Under the pieces are notes generated by a model, which saw only the letters and a program-made list of their open reading frames with translations, did no database searches and was not told the origin of the DNA. The position numbers were made by a program, and so were the translations under genes. DNA of 64,000 nucleotides from Candolleomyces eurysporus (Eukaryota; Basidiomycota; Agaricomycetes; Agaricales; Psathyrellaceae), in contig JANBPK010000953.1 of the NCBI GenBank assembly GCA_027579435.1, positions 1 through 64,000 of the forward strand, read 5' to 3'. The stretch's first letter is position 1; every line of letters starts with the position of its first letter. This document shows, piece after piece, positions 21,141-33,632 of the stretch.

Positions 21141-24100
21141 TCAATTCGTTCCTAGCTGCTCGCGCTCCTTCGACAAAAACTCCAATTCCGCCCCCAAACG
21201 CCCCATCTCGACGCGGTCCTGATCGTCTCCAGTGGCTGCACGTCGCTTTTCGAGAAGCTGCAGAAGACTTTCAACCTCGTCTGCGTGGTATTCATGTCCA
21301 GGAGGACAGAGGGCCAGCAATTCACGACGGAACGAGATAGCTTCATCGAGAACACCAACAACTCCGTCCCGCTCAAACTGAGATAGAAGAGCTGCGGACA
21401 GATTCATGAGCCCGACCAGATATATTGGGTGGGGTACAGGATAGCGTGCAAGCGTTTCACGATGCAGCGCAATGGCTTCGTTCAACGCTCCGATGTCACC
21501 ATTCCCCTTATACAGAAATTGGAGGTAGGTAGCAAGATTATTGTGGGAGGAAAAGTGCTCTGGATGGGGTGGAGGGTGGAGTGCAAGTGCTGCACGGAGC
21601 ATCGAAACGGCTTCGGTTATTGCATCAATGTCGCCGTTGTGCCTATGAATAAGTTGGAGAACCTTTGCAAGTTTGGTGAGCAAAGTAGAGCGATCTGGGT
21701 GGGGCACAGGGCAGAGTTTGAGTACTTCACGTTGCAGCGGAACGGCTTCATTCAAGGCATTGATGTCCTGATTGTGCCCATAAAGGTTAACCAGAGCTTT
21801 GACCAGTTCGTAGAGAGATGAACAGCGTCCCGGATGGGGTGAAGGGCAAAGTTCGAGTACTTCACGATACAGTGAAATTACTTCATTCAACGCATCGACA
21901 TCCTTGTTGCAGTCATAAAGACTGGTGAGAGCCTGGGCAAGGCTGCCAAGTGATGAGGGGCGATCTGGGTGGGGTACAGGGCGGAGGGGAAGTGCTTCAC
22001 GGTACAGCGAGATGGCCTCGTTCAGTGAATCCATGTCCCCATTGCAGCTGTAACGAGTCCAGAGAGCGAAGGCAAGGCCATGGAGCGAGGAGGAGCAATA
22101 TGGGTGGGGTGAAGGGCGGAGTCCAAGTGCTTCACGATGTAATGAAATCGCCTCGTTCAATGCGTCAATGTCGCCATTCCGCCGATGAAGAAATTGTAGG
22201 GTACTTGCAAGGTTGTGGAGCAACACAGAACGATATGGGAGGTGTGCAGGGCAGAATGGGAGTGCTTCGCGATACAGCGAAATGGCCTCGTTTAATGCAT
22301 TGATGTCACTATTGCATCCATAAAGGTCGACCAGAACATTGGCAAGGTTGTAGAGCGTTGAGTGGCGATCTGGGTGGGGCGGAGGGCGGAGGGCAAGGGC
22401 TTCGCGATGCAGTGAAATGACTTCGTTCAATGCATTGATATCCTGATTACGATCATAAAGAACGCTCAGAGCATTGGCGAAATTGTTGAGCGATGAGGAG
22501 CGTGATGGATTGGGTGGAGGGCAGAGTTCGAGTGCTTCACGATGCAGAGAAATAGTTTCGTTCAATGTGTTGATATCCCCATTGTGCCCATAAAGGTCAA
22601 TAAGAGCGGTGGCCAGGTTATGAAGCGATTCGAGGCGACCTGGGTGGGGTCGAGGGCAAAGTGCAAGTGCTTCACGATGAATTGAAATGACCTTGTTCAC
22701 TGAATCGATATCTCCAGTGCGCTGATAAAGAGATTGGAGGGCAAGACCAAGGCGGTTCAGTGAATAGGAGCGACGTGGATGGGGTGCAGGGCGGAGGTCA
22801 AGCGCTTCCTGGTGATGCTGAATTGCTTGATTAAGGAGGTCAATATCACCGTTTTGTTCGTGGTACGACCAAAGAGCACAAGCAAGTTGATTGAGATATG
22901 CCGCACGATCGGGGTGCGGGTTTTGTTGGAGACGTAAGGCACATTGAAATGCTTCGATGGTGTCCTTGTACATCTGGGGGCGACCCAGCCATTTACTTCC
23001 CGTACTGTAACGTTGTCCCAGGGCCGACCACACCTCAGCATTCCCATCATCGATCCGGATGGCAACCTCCAAGCAAGCGACTTGGAAACCCCACTTTTCC
23101 CCGCCACTTTCCGAGGCCAGACAATCAGCCAACTTCTTCAAAATTGATACCAGATTGTCCTCCGCACCGACATTCTCCGCCCTCAACTCATATTCCCTGC
23201 CTATCAAGCTCTTGAGAAACAAAGTTGCCCACCGTCGTTGGGCATCAATTTCGATGTTGTGCAGAATCGAACCGTGCTCTGTCCGTGGCCATTGATCTTT
23301 CGAGCGTGATGTCCCGTTGAAAACGTGGACTGGCCAGTACTTCACCGCATAAAGTTGGATGCTGCGGAGCGGGAAATTCTGGAGCGGGGACGAAGGCGGC
23401 AGGCTGGCAAGTTGCTTCAGACAAGCCAAGCCCAATGCTGAGTGGGATTTGAATCTGGAGATTGAGAACGAATCTTCTGTTGTCTTTGCCTGGACATATT
23501 CCAGAAATGATAGGTGGAAGAGTGTTGTTGCTGGATGCACCATCTTCTCTGAACCTGACGGAGGAAATCGCGTCTGGAGAGCGGAGAGAGCAGTTCGAAT
23601 ATTATTGATAAGGTGGGAGGGAATTCCTGCCAGCGCAGAGAACTCTAATAATGAAAGTGGTTCTCGAAGCACGATAATCGCCCCGATATACCGACGGAAA
23701 TGCTGTTGCGCATCCGAAGAGGGGAACAGTCGCTTGAGGGCGTTGCGATACAGCTCCCTAAGCCCATCAGTGCCGCCAATCTGACGGCGACTTCCGACAA
23801 TTTCTGCGACAATTTCATGTGGCGGGGACTCGCTGAACGGGTGCGAAAGCAGCGCAATCACAATGGCAGCCCAAATGGGTAGACCGCCTGAAAGCTCTGT
23901 TAGCTTCTCCGCATCTGCAGGACTGGCCTTCCGCCCANCCNCNNACGGTACCGTCATNAGATATTTGTCGAAATAATTCCTGATAACCTCCCTAGAAATC
24001 GGGCCGAGGGCATGCGTATGGACGGAGACTTTGTCGATACCGGGCAAGCGGGAAGCACGTGGATTCAAACGATTCGTTATGATGAATTTGACGACAGAAC

Positions 24101-25245
24101 TCCTGGGATTGAAGGGAGCGAGGGCCTTGATAAATGTCGGATGGTCCCGCCATTCATCCATGGCATCAATGATAATGATAAGGGGTCGGGAGTGGTTGAG
24201 TGATTGCAATGGTTCAAGGATGTACTTCTGGAGGTGGTTTTCTATCGAGGTGCCATGGCATTGGTCCATCGCTTCCACGATTTTCGGTATCGCTCGCGGA
24301 TGGATACTCCCGATTTCGTGCGCTATCATCTTGATGATCGTCTCCGGCCCCAATGTCTCTGTCGGTAAGGTGCCCATGGAAATGAAAGCGGCCAACCGTC
24401 CAGCGGCGCGAAACTCGTCTGAGAGGTGGCCTGCGAGCGTAGATTTCCCTATACCAGCTGGCCCATGAACGCATAGAACGAGATCGGTTGAACTAGATTC
24501 CCGTTCGCATAANTTATCAACATCCGGCTTCCTACTGTTAGGTAGGTATTCGACCCGTTTCCCGCTCGTGTCTGGATGAGTTGGGAGTGAATCCAGCCGT
24601 GCTCGTTCTGAAATGGTATGAGGAGTTTGCATTGATATCTTTAGTGAGCCACGTACCAGCNATGTCTTGTATTTGCTTATTGGGAGCGGTAGTTCGAGGA
24701 TCTGCACCATGACCGTTTGACTGATCGTTAGGCAGGAGGTTGACTGTAACGTGAGTTGCATTGGGTGCATCAAGGTAATGCAAGTCTCCCATTTGAAAGT
24801 GATGGGCGCCGTGGAAGAACGAGTGACTTGTGGACGGCGCTACCACAATGTTGCCTGGAGGTCTGGAGGGACTGGCCGCACTGTGTGGAGATATCGAGAT
24901 ATTGGTGCCACTCCCAGAAGGATGGGTTAACTGAGNGTTGGAAGTGGGGCCAGATGCATCGACTTGGCCGGCGGCTGCCATAGCGGGCAAGAGTTTAATT
25001 CGTTGGGTCTCTCGCGCCGAGGAAGAGATTGATGACTCACAAATGGAATCGCGAACGGCCAAAGTGGAGAAGCTATCCACCAGCGGGAGTGGATGGGAGC
25101 ATGTCGAAGAAGGGTGAGATGGTGACGGCCTGGGCGCCGCATTCTCAACTTCAGCCAAGTTTTCGGGCTGTTCAGCAATTGAAGTTACACCGAAAGATGA
25201 GGAGAAGGTGGAGCCAAGCCATGACATCCAGGAGTTGGAAGGCAT
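21141..25245 (-). CDS. NACHT-TPR receptor, copy 4 (B type, 13 repeats)
   Basis: Exons are complement(24657..25245) and complement(21141..24607), with a 49-nt intron, giving 1351 residues. The start MPSNSWMSWLGSTF is chosen over an upstream Met at 25419 because it resembles the starts of copies 1 and 3. The upstream part would add a His/Phe-rich stretch from simple repeats. Exon 1 (196 codons) is Ser/Pro-rich and ends in FFHGAHHFQMGDLHYLD and APNATHVTVN. Then come Walker A GPAGIGKST, Walker B IIIIDAMDEW and a run of about thirteen 45-residue TPR-like repeats, nearly twice the number in copies 1-3. The C-terminus has TGDDQDR and a short Lys/Glu tail. Several Ns at 23938-23964 blur four codons in the NACHT part. 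The repeats differ most in the residues between the helices, as expected for a changing binding surface. Confidence 0.9.
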
Positions 25246-26125
25246 CTGGAGGGATGGGGGAAGCCCAGCGGGATGACAGTGAGGAGAGAATGGTGGGGGG
25301 AAACGGTAAGGGAAAGAATGGTGAAGGAAACGGTGACAGAAAGAATGGTGACAGAAAGAATGTTTATAGAAGGAATGGCGAGAGGAACCGCCTAAAATGC
25401 CACTTCCAAAATTTGGCAATTTTTATCCGACCGATTTGGGCGACTTTTATCCAAATATTCGCCAGTGGCCTGTTTTTGCGACTTCCTTAAGATTGGTCAC
25501 ATTATAAATGATATCTGTGGACCTGGCCTATCATGATCGTATGCTTCCTTGTCCTCGAAGAAGGTCACATATCGGAAGGATGAGACGNCCTGTCGAGGGA
25601 AGCGCATCAGGTCACTTCAATTCGAGAACTAGCTTCACCTTGGAGTAGCATCTTCCAGGTGAGGAAGTTGCCACCTTGTCATAATAGTGGCAACGTTCGT
25701 GAATTCGTCGCCAACAGGATAGGAATGACTCCTAAGGCTACAATCGGTCAAAGTCGTCGGAGAATGAAGCCAATACATTTATCATGCCAATGAGCGTCTG
25801 CTACTACAGCGTTACTTAGTACAACATTAGAAGTTCAGTTATCAAGCACAAGTCCAATCGAGTCGACACCCCAACGCAAGTATGAAACGAGAAAGAAAAG
25901 GACANGGAGAGAGAGAGAGATAGACGTGAAGAAATAGACGGGAGGTACAAAGTATGTACGGTATGAGAGGCCCCATGCCATCGTCCATGGGGACCGGTCA
26001 ATAAGNAAAATCGTCAAAAACACAAGAGATCGGTATCGAGAGTCATGAAAGGTCATAACGGGCGTTGAACGCATCAAGCGCAGGCAGCTTCCAGCGGNAT
26101 GGTAGGTATGCCCAACCNGAACCAC
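25246..26125. other. Spacer between copy 4 and chitin synthase
   Basis: Positions 25300-25390 hold a purine-rich, 15-nt-spaced simple repeat (GACAGAAAGAATGGT-like), probably in the 5' UTR of copy 4. A GA dinucleotide run lies at about 25907-25921. The rest is probably the promoter of copy 4 and the 3' UTR of chitin synthase, which ends at 26126. No gene is seen. Confidence 0.5.
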
Positions 26126-29100
26126 TTACTCTCCAGCGAACAGACGGATGATCATATACCCTGTCGAGCCAACAAATCGAACGACTAAAAGANAGAGTGT
26201 TAGATGNTCAAGGAGAAGGGGAGGCAGAAAGCGGTTNTCAACGTACAGGCAAGACCAGCAACTGAGAAAAGAAGGAAGGACATGTACCCGGCGACAGCCT
26301 TGTCCGCATTNCCGCTTGAGTTCGTCGAAGTGATGGCAGCAGCCAACAAACCCTGTAACGCAACGATAAATCCTTCAGTATCACAGTTCAACAATTCCTA
26401 AAAGCAAAACAACTCACNTTGGTCAAAGTCCAAGCCAGCANCACGCTAAAGGCAGAGTCAATACCATCAGNAAAACTGACTTATAAGTACGAGAAGAAGA
26501 AAAACGCACTTNGTCCTAAAGTTCCTATAATAATCCTCTTGCTGGGTACCCGAATCCACCTTCGCTTCAACCTTGGGCGGCTTGGTATTTAGAACGTGGA
26601 TAGCATCTTCGTATAACGAGTTGATATCCTTCTCGCTGTCCGGCACTTCAACCTCGACTTCGTTCTTCCCGCCGCTTGTTGCGACAGTACCCAGACTCGA
26701 GGCGGGTTTGTTGTCTCCCTTGGTACCCCACGACACGTCGTGCACGTTTGAAAACTAGAGTGGAGAGGAAAAGATAAAGAAGGGTGAACGTGCATCAGCT
26801 GGGAATGCTCAACGTAAAGGAAAGAAAAACCGTACAGCGTAGACGTTGAGAACAGCGATATACGAAGGTGCCATGAGCAGATATTGTATAAACGATGTGA
26901 TCATATGCCAGGGCTCGAACTACCAGAACATCCCGTCAGTAACGATCAGACCCTAGGCCAACGGGAAACACGTACGAAAATCAATGAAGCCAAGATATAC
27001 AACCCAAGCGTAGCCAGCAACGATAGCACGATATTCCGGAAGATACTGTTCGTAAAGATACTTCCAAGCGTGATCTTCTCTGCTGATGCGATGTTCTGGA
27101 TACCCTTGACAGCCAAGAAGAACGCAGCGAACTAACGNGGGNNTCAATCAGTCGTCGCGAGGAAGAAGGAAGCTGGAAAGAAAACATACAGTCATATACA
27201 CCGTGATGAGTGCAAACCCAATCATCGCAGTAGTGTAGAACCACTTCGCTCCTTGAGGTCGATTACCCAAAGACAGAATGAAACACATAAGGAGCAAGCC
27301 AACGTAGACGTAGTTGATGATGACGTTGAAGATATTTATACCCTTCAGCCCGAACGCTTCATCTTCCATAGCCGAGCAAAGAATAGCGAAGGCAATGTAA
27401 TAGTTAGCCTNATAACGCGTGAGCGGATCCACCGAGAACGACAAACCCTGGAAAGCTCACCAAAGAGAACCAAGCGAAGATCAAGTTGAAGACCTGGTAG
27501 AACATCTCCACGTGGATCCAGAACTTGCGCATGAAGGAATGAGACGACCGGTATAGNTAGTGGAAGTGGACGACGGAGTGCACAGCTGCGAAGAACGAGC
27601 CGTTCAGCCATCGACGTCGNTGAGAGATCAGCTCAGGAACCTGGTCCGGCACATCCGTGACNGCGTACGCAGACTTGACGTAGTGCAGGGTCCATGAACC
27701 TCCACGTTTCGAGACGAGCTCCCAGCACAGGATCTAAAGCGCGGTAAGATTTCCGATGAGCGAAGAGGGCAACCTGNTATACTTACACGATCCTCAGCCA
27801 GATACATATTGGCTGTAAAGATGTCAGCGCCAGCGCCGTGCTGTCAAGCAGACCGATCAGCAAAGGACCTCGGAAGTNAAGGCAAGCAACTCACCATCGT
27901 CTCACCAAGGAAGTACTTCTGTAGNGGACCATCACCAGTCTTGGGATCATTTTGGAGAGCAATGTAGCGGTAGGCACTAAAAGCACCGGGAAGCACAGTA
28001 ATGTATCCGAACACNGACTCCAAAGGCTTATCCAGGATGTTGGACATCTTGTACTCGAAATTCTGTGCAGCGACCAACGGGTTGATGAGGTTCTGCCCGT
28101 ACTTGCCCTTGAGAGCGACGATCTCTCCGCAAGCTCCTCCAACGTTCGAGTTGATATCGAAGGCTTTCCACAAGTGGTAGATCGAGGTGGGTCCGGGCAT
28201 GGTACCAACATCGAGCAGGATGCAGACATTGGGTTCGAGGATNGGGCCGAANGCGTTGAAGAACCACCGATGGGAGTTGATCTTCTTCTGATTCTTCTCC
28301 TTCAAGCAGAAGATGATCTGGACCGGCACGAAACCNTTCTCGACNCCCTCAATCTTNAGCGAGGGATTCACGGAAACTNCAATGACGGTCAGCAAAGAAA
28401 NCTTCNNNGNAAGATCNACGACGTACTCTGCGTTGTGTACTCGTAGATATGAGCCGTCACGTCCTTCGACCCAACCTTCGTCTTGGCAACGCCCTCCTGA
28501 TATGCACCCATGGCAGCGATAACNCTGAGCGTACGCGAGTTGATCTTGGCTCGACCATCGCTAACAATGCACACCACCACCTTCTGCCAACCCTCTTTTC
28601 CCCAAGTCTTACTCCTATCGCGCTTGGTGAGATGTACGATGTTCTTCATCACACCGTGCATCGTTCGACAGAANAGTTCCTCGTCTTCATTNTACATCGT
28701 CATGACGATGAATAGCTCCGTCTTGCGTGGAGGGTCGTAGGTCACTTGGCGCAGGGTGAAGCCAGAGTCTTTGAAGTCGTTGGGATCGCAGGTCGCCGCA
28801 GAGTACCGCATGTGTGTGAATTCGCGGTCGTCGCGACGCGGGCACATGTCCAGCAGTTTCTGCGGGACTTTATTGTCGAGCACAAAGTTTCCGTGGAAGA
28901 GTCTGGCGTCGAGGAGGTCAGCAACGTTCACCGGGAGAGTGNGGAGCTCTGAGAATCAAAACAAAGAAGATCTATCCATTCTGNNAGACAGCACGGCACG
29001 AATTTGGCACATGCGTCGAGGAATAGCAAAGCAAGAATTTGCTCTGCCATGCCGTCGCCATTCTCCCCTACTCCAGGGTTACTGACAACGATCGAAAGCC

Positions 29101-29785
29101 CNGGAAGCCCGAACCACGCCCTAACAGCTCCAAGCTCCGCAGACCCCACGGGTTCAGGCGATGCACCTAGGGGTCCGGTCACAGCTTCGGAAAGTTGAGC
29201 CATGCCTCGACTGCGAAATCCCGCTGCGGATCCTTAAACTGAGAAGAACGGCACTTACTCTACTTTCTTCACGGTTTTGTATCGCCGTGGAACACGCTGC
29301 GGAATGCGTCCGTATCGAATATTGACATCGGATCCGTCTGGCGCAACGGACCCTGGTCGACTCCCATCGTCGAAACCCCCTGGCATCGGCCGTGCTATCA
29401 GAGTGGCGGATGAAGACGGGTCGCGTCTCAGCAGTGGTATATCGCCTGTATCCATGTCGTCTGGATTATCATCGTCGTGGCCATCGTAAGCTGACGTTGT
29501 TCTGTGGTATCCGGTAGGCTGTGGTGGGACACCAAATTGGACATGTCCGCCCAAGGGGGGTGGAGGGGGTGGTGTATGGGTGATAATGGGCGGCGAGCCT
29601 GGGTGCAATGGGGGTGGCGTTGGAACTACCATAGGTGAAAAACCTCCCTGATTCTGGTAGAAATTCGGTGGAGGTGGGGGTGGTGGAGATGGATGATACT
29701 GTTGGGGTGGTTGCGGGTTGAATGGGTCCGCGTACTGCGAGTCGTACGGGTTTGGCTGGGCATCGTAGGGGTCATACGGGTTCAT
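26126..29785 (-). CDS. Chitin synthase, division 1 type
   Basis: Twelve exons on the minus strand: 29259..29785, 28427..28902, 27895..28376, 27787..27840, 27461..27733, 27190..27408, 26976..27131, 26836..26919, 26510..26754, 26418..26445, 26247..26352 and 26126..26184. They give 902 residues, the usual length. The enzyme polymerises UDP-GlcNAc into chitin and extrudes it through the plasma membrane. Residues 1-150 are rich in Pro and Tyr. The CHS N-terminal region ([19 protein letters not shown]) and the catalytic GT2 region follow, with [19 protein letters not shown] (end of exon 4) and the QRRRW-type motif at about 551-555. One base of the Gln codon is N. The last third holds several hydrophobic helices ([47 protein letters not shown]). 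The gap after exon 1 is 356 nt, against about 50-80 nt for the others. The class within division 1 is not decided here. Confidence 0.96.
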
Positions 29786-31069
29786 CGTCGACGATGGCGG
29801 GTAGGCTGCGCCTCCATAGCCGTCCTGATAGTGCCGTCGCTGCCCCTCATCGGCCTAAAAGTTGGGTTCAACCACAAAATTTCGAGAGAAATAGCGACAC
29901 GCGTACCTCTGGGTATCTCGACATGGCTGGTTGGTCTCAAGGCTGTCGATGGCCTGTTAATTGCCTTTTGAGCCCGTCGTCGTCGAGGCTGTTCGCTGCG
30001 GTGCCTGAGCTGTGCCTGCTCGCAGGCAACCGCTTAATTTGGTATGATATTACATAATCATATATTTGCGCCGTTCGAACGCCAGCCAGCGCCTTGTTCT
30101 CCATCATCTTGAATGTTCAGAGTGCGGCTTGACATTGTCTTGCTATGCTTCTGTTCCTATATCATTTCTCTGCCTCGAATAAGACGATCTCTACCACTCT
30201 CCAACATTTGCAATCTTGTTGGAGAACCTCATCTGGTTTAGATCTGGCTGTCGTCTTGCTTTTGCTCCTTCTAGCCTTGCTTATGAGACATAATGGAGGT
30301 CTTTTGCGCTGCACAAGACTTTGGCGCGTCTGTTTTTNGAATTGTGGCGCCCTCCTCTCTCGGCTCTGACCACACTTATTGTGTTGGGTACCGAGGATCC
30401 CGGAATTTCTGGGTAATCCAATTATAATTCTGTCGTCGGATACTCGATACGAGCGATGCACTAAGCTTTTCTTGCAACGGTTGTAGGTATCCGGTGGACC
30501 ATTTTTTCGTGACCCGCGATAGCATAACAATATCGATGACACATCTAACTCTGATACCAATCTTAATTGGATTTTAACCAGAAAATCAAGTCTCAGGCCG
30601 TTCCTACATGCATACTTATTCCGAAACTCTCCTATATCTCCTTGGGCACGGATAACCTGTCGACGGATTGTGGAACGTCGGACCAAATGGACTTGACCTT
30701 TTGATGTTCCCATGCGTCAACGTTTCAACGGTGATGGTGTCAAACTGGGAAAGTTGGAGCAGTCGGCTTGGCTCAATCTCCCAACCTTAAGTATATCACA
30801 TTCATTCGTCTCCGCTACGCACGTATAATGACCTCGCCTGTTCCGAGTAAAAGCCGATCTGAACGATGGAATGGTGCCGTACCCGTTATATAAAGACGCG
30901 GGTGTCTGCCCAATGCCCTTCCGCTCATTCCCAATTCTACCACGCCAGGCTGAGGTTGAAACCTCGTGTACTTGGTAGGTGAAGTCCTTTCTGGCTCTCC
31001 TTTCTAGAAGCCCAGTTACTGACAATCTCCTACACAGCATATTGCACCTTTTCATTGAGACAACTCGTT
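29786..31069. promoter_or_regulatory. Divergent spacer between chitin synthase and FMO
   Basis: The two genes point away from each other, so this 1.3 kb should contain both promoters. A TATA-like TATATAAAG stands at about 30889-30897, about 175 bases before the FMO start, which is a fair distance for a fungal core promoter plus 5' UTR. Minus-strand open frames at 30162-30713 and 30717-31055 have no recognisable domain and were not accepted. Confidence 0.45.
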
Positions 31070-33632
31070 ATGGCGCGAACGCAAGTGGATAGTGATCAAG
31101 TGAAGAGAGAGCCTATATGCATTATCGGAGCAGGACCAGCTGGCCTGATTACTGCCCATGTCCTGCTCAACGACGGCTTTCAGAATGTTCAGGTCCTGAC
31201 CCAGGACTCGTCTGTCGGAGGTGTGTGGGCGAAAGGACGGATTTATCCAGGCATGCATATCAACAAGTGGGTCCTCATTACCGTTATCAAAAATATGCCA
31301 ACTCATTTGAGAATGTACTCAGTGTGCATGGCCAGTTCAGGTTCTCGTCACTTGCGATGCCGCCTCCTTCCAACGCCGCAGCCACCGGGGGACGGCTCAG
31401 TGGGGGAGACCTTTCCCGGTACATGGAAGAATTCTACGAGAAATGTTTGCTACAGCAGGACCATAATGATAGCCCACGCCAAGATGTCGTTCGATTCAAC
31501 ACCGAGGTCGTACGAATTCGACGTAGTCCTCATGAGAAAGGGTGGTCTGTTCTCGTCAAGGACACCATCTCCAACGAAACTGAAACTCTACACTTTCCAC
31601 GGATAGTACTCTGTACCGGGGTGGGTAATATTCATTACGAATCCTAGCACTTTCTTGCTAATTGTTCCCCCCAAAAATTTCACTGCCACCCGCTCTCTTT
31701 CGAACTTTGCTTGGCCTCTGCTCGGTGTCTGTTATGTTCGTTGACAATGACATCGGCTCCCTTTCAACGTCGATGTCGAAACTCACTCTGGGTTGTGACT
31801 ACGATCTTTCTATCCAACCAGGGATGCAACGCCCCAAAGTTTCCAGAAGGCCTGGACCCAGACAGTGCTGCGACGGCTGGGTTTCATGGTCCCGTTGTGC
31901 ACTCAAGCCAAGCCTGGACCAGCATGGACTCGATTATCGCCAGTGCTCGAACCTCCCCTGATGATTACGACCATTCGGCTTCGGAAGCATCCGGACAGAA
32001 AGCTGGTACACCGATATCGTCAACTACTCAGTCAAGCACTCTGAAGCGTGATGACTCGACCTCCAAAGATTCGAGCCCAAAGGCGAAGTCACCAAGAACC
32101 GTTGTGATTGTCGGTGGAGGGAAGTCGGCTCAAGAGTAAGATATTTCGTGTTTACTATAAAGCGGTGCCAACCCTGCGCTAAACGATCATCGGACGCTTA
32201 CCTCGTTATCATCACAGTCTTTCGACCTATCTTGCGACTCAGAATGTCGATGTCACTGTCGTCTGCAACGAGTTGGATCTGTTCCTCGCGTCGCCGAAGC
32301 CATTGCCAGGTGCCATTCGCCAGAGTCGGTGAGTAAACCGAAATATGAGCTCCTGATCATGGGCTTAGTCTAATCCCCCTCTAGCTTCCTGAGCGTATTC
32401 TGGCCAACTATTGACCTAAAAACTCGACTGGAGTGAGTAACTCCGACCTTCGCGCACGGGTCTTATTCAATATTAACCCGTCTTCGGCTGGAAGAAAGTT
32501 TCTGCACCGTACTTGGCTTGGAAGCAGAATTATCAGATGGTTCTGGTCCAGTGTAGAAGAGCGATCTGTGAGTTCCACCATTGCCGCTTCAATCCCTGAT
32601 AATTGTTCATGCATAATCCAATTCAGTTTAAGACATACTCTATCCCGGAAGGCTCACCTTTGCGAAACACAGCTTCATTATTCTGGGACACGCGAACAGG
32701 AGACGACGGTGTACGAAGAAACGACAGCTTCCCGGGCCTGGCTAGTGAAGGAAAAATTCGAATCATCTCGCCAGCGTACGTTACTGCGTTCGACGGGGAC
32801 TCCGTAGCGCTGAGCACAGGGGAGAGGATTGAAGCCGCTTCAGTCATCGCAGCGACTGGGTTCACGTCTTCTTGGGACGATGTCTTCGAGGGTAAGTGGA
32901 ATTCCGCTTTTTCTTAGCTCTAATCGGCAGACAATCAACTCTACGCAGAGAAGGATGCTTTGGACATCGGTTTAACCCAGGTTGTCAGTCCTGAATCCCT
33001 GGAACAATATACCTGGGACTACAGGTCACTATCTGACCCTCCGAAATCGGGTCCTTCGAAATCGAATTCGGGTGGGCGTCTGATAGCATCCGGACTTTAC
33101 AAAGGCCTCGTCCCCGCAAAACGTATCACGATGAGAGATTTCGTTGTGAACGGAGCCATTGTGAGCATCGTTTACTTTTTTNCGTCTTACGAGCCCCTGA
33201 CCCGCATTTTTAGTACAGCGTGAATTCGGGCTATGTTTTTGAAGTCTGCGCTCACTGGATCTCGGCATACCTCCTCGGCGAGGAAATGACGCTTCCTACC
33301 TCGTCAGAAGATGCTGTTGAACATACTATCCGGCAGCTCGCTTGGATGAAAAGACGATATCCGCGATCTTCGACCTGGAAGAATCCGAGCCACGCTAGTA
33401 CCATTACTGGTTTTTCGTTAGTCATCTTATCACTCTATCCCCATGTTACGTATTGACGAGCCTTTCGCGGCGAAGGTGGCCTCAGGGAACAGACGATCTT
33501 CTGGAGGACATGCACCTTCCTAGCATGCGAAGTGGAGGCAATTGGCTCACATGGCTGTTCCAGCCCATCAGTAGCGACGAGCTACGAACGTTAGGTGAGG
33601 AGAGGCGAAGGAAGAGAGAGAGAGAAAGTTAA
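31070..33632 (+). CDS. Flavin-containing monooxygenase-like protein
   Basis: Ten exons: 31070..31266, 31323..31620, 31822..32135, 32218..32328, 32385..32432, 32495..32567, 32627..32891, 32949..33160, 33214..33416 and 33476..33632, giving 625 residues. The N-terminus has the FAD-binding ICIIGAGPAGL motif at about residues 17-27. A second Rossmann-type motif, VVIVGGGKSAQ, lies at about 258-268 and should bind NADPH. IAATGF in exon 7 fits the conserved ATG motif of the family. FMO-like enzymes oxygenate N or S atoms or, in Baeyer-Villiger relatives, ketones. The substrate cannot be told from sequence. The Ser/Asp/Lys-rich insert before the second motif (around STTQSSTLKRDD) is unusual. The third intron gap (31621-31821, 201 nt) is long and may hide a small exon. 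The last exon is strongly charged (EERRRKRERES). No biosynthetic cluster is visible around it. Confidence 0.9.

Noticed and set aside
3100..23000. Regular 135-bp direct repeats that might suggest a CRISPR array or satellite
   Set aside because: They are open in one frame and encode 45-residue TPR units. Repeat and 'spacer' are not distinct and the genome is fungal.
28928..29203. Open frame of 91 codons inside the first gap of the chitin synthase gene
   Set aside because: No similarity to any chitin synthase part, and flanking splice signals join the known exons exactly in phase without it.
30162..30713. Minus-strand frame open for 183 codons between chitin synthase and FMO
   Set aside because: The composition is Arg/Lys/Ser-heavy without any domain, and the place is a divergent promoter region. 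It is more likely a chance frame.
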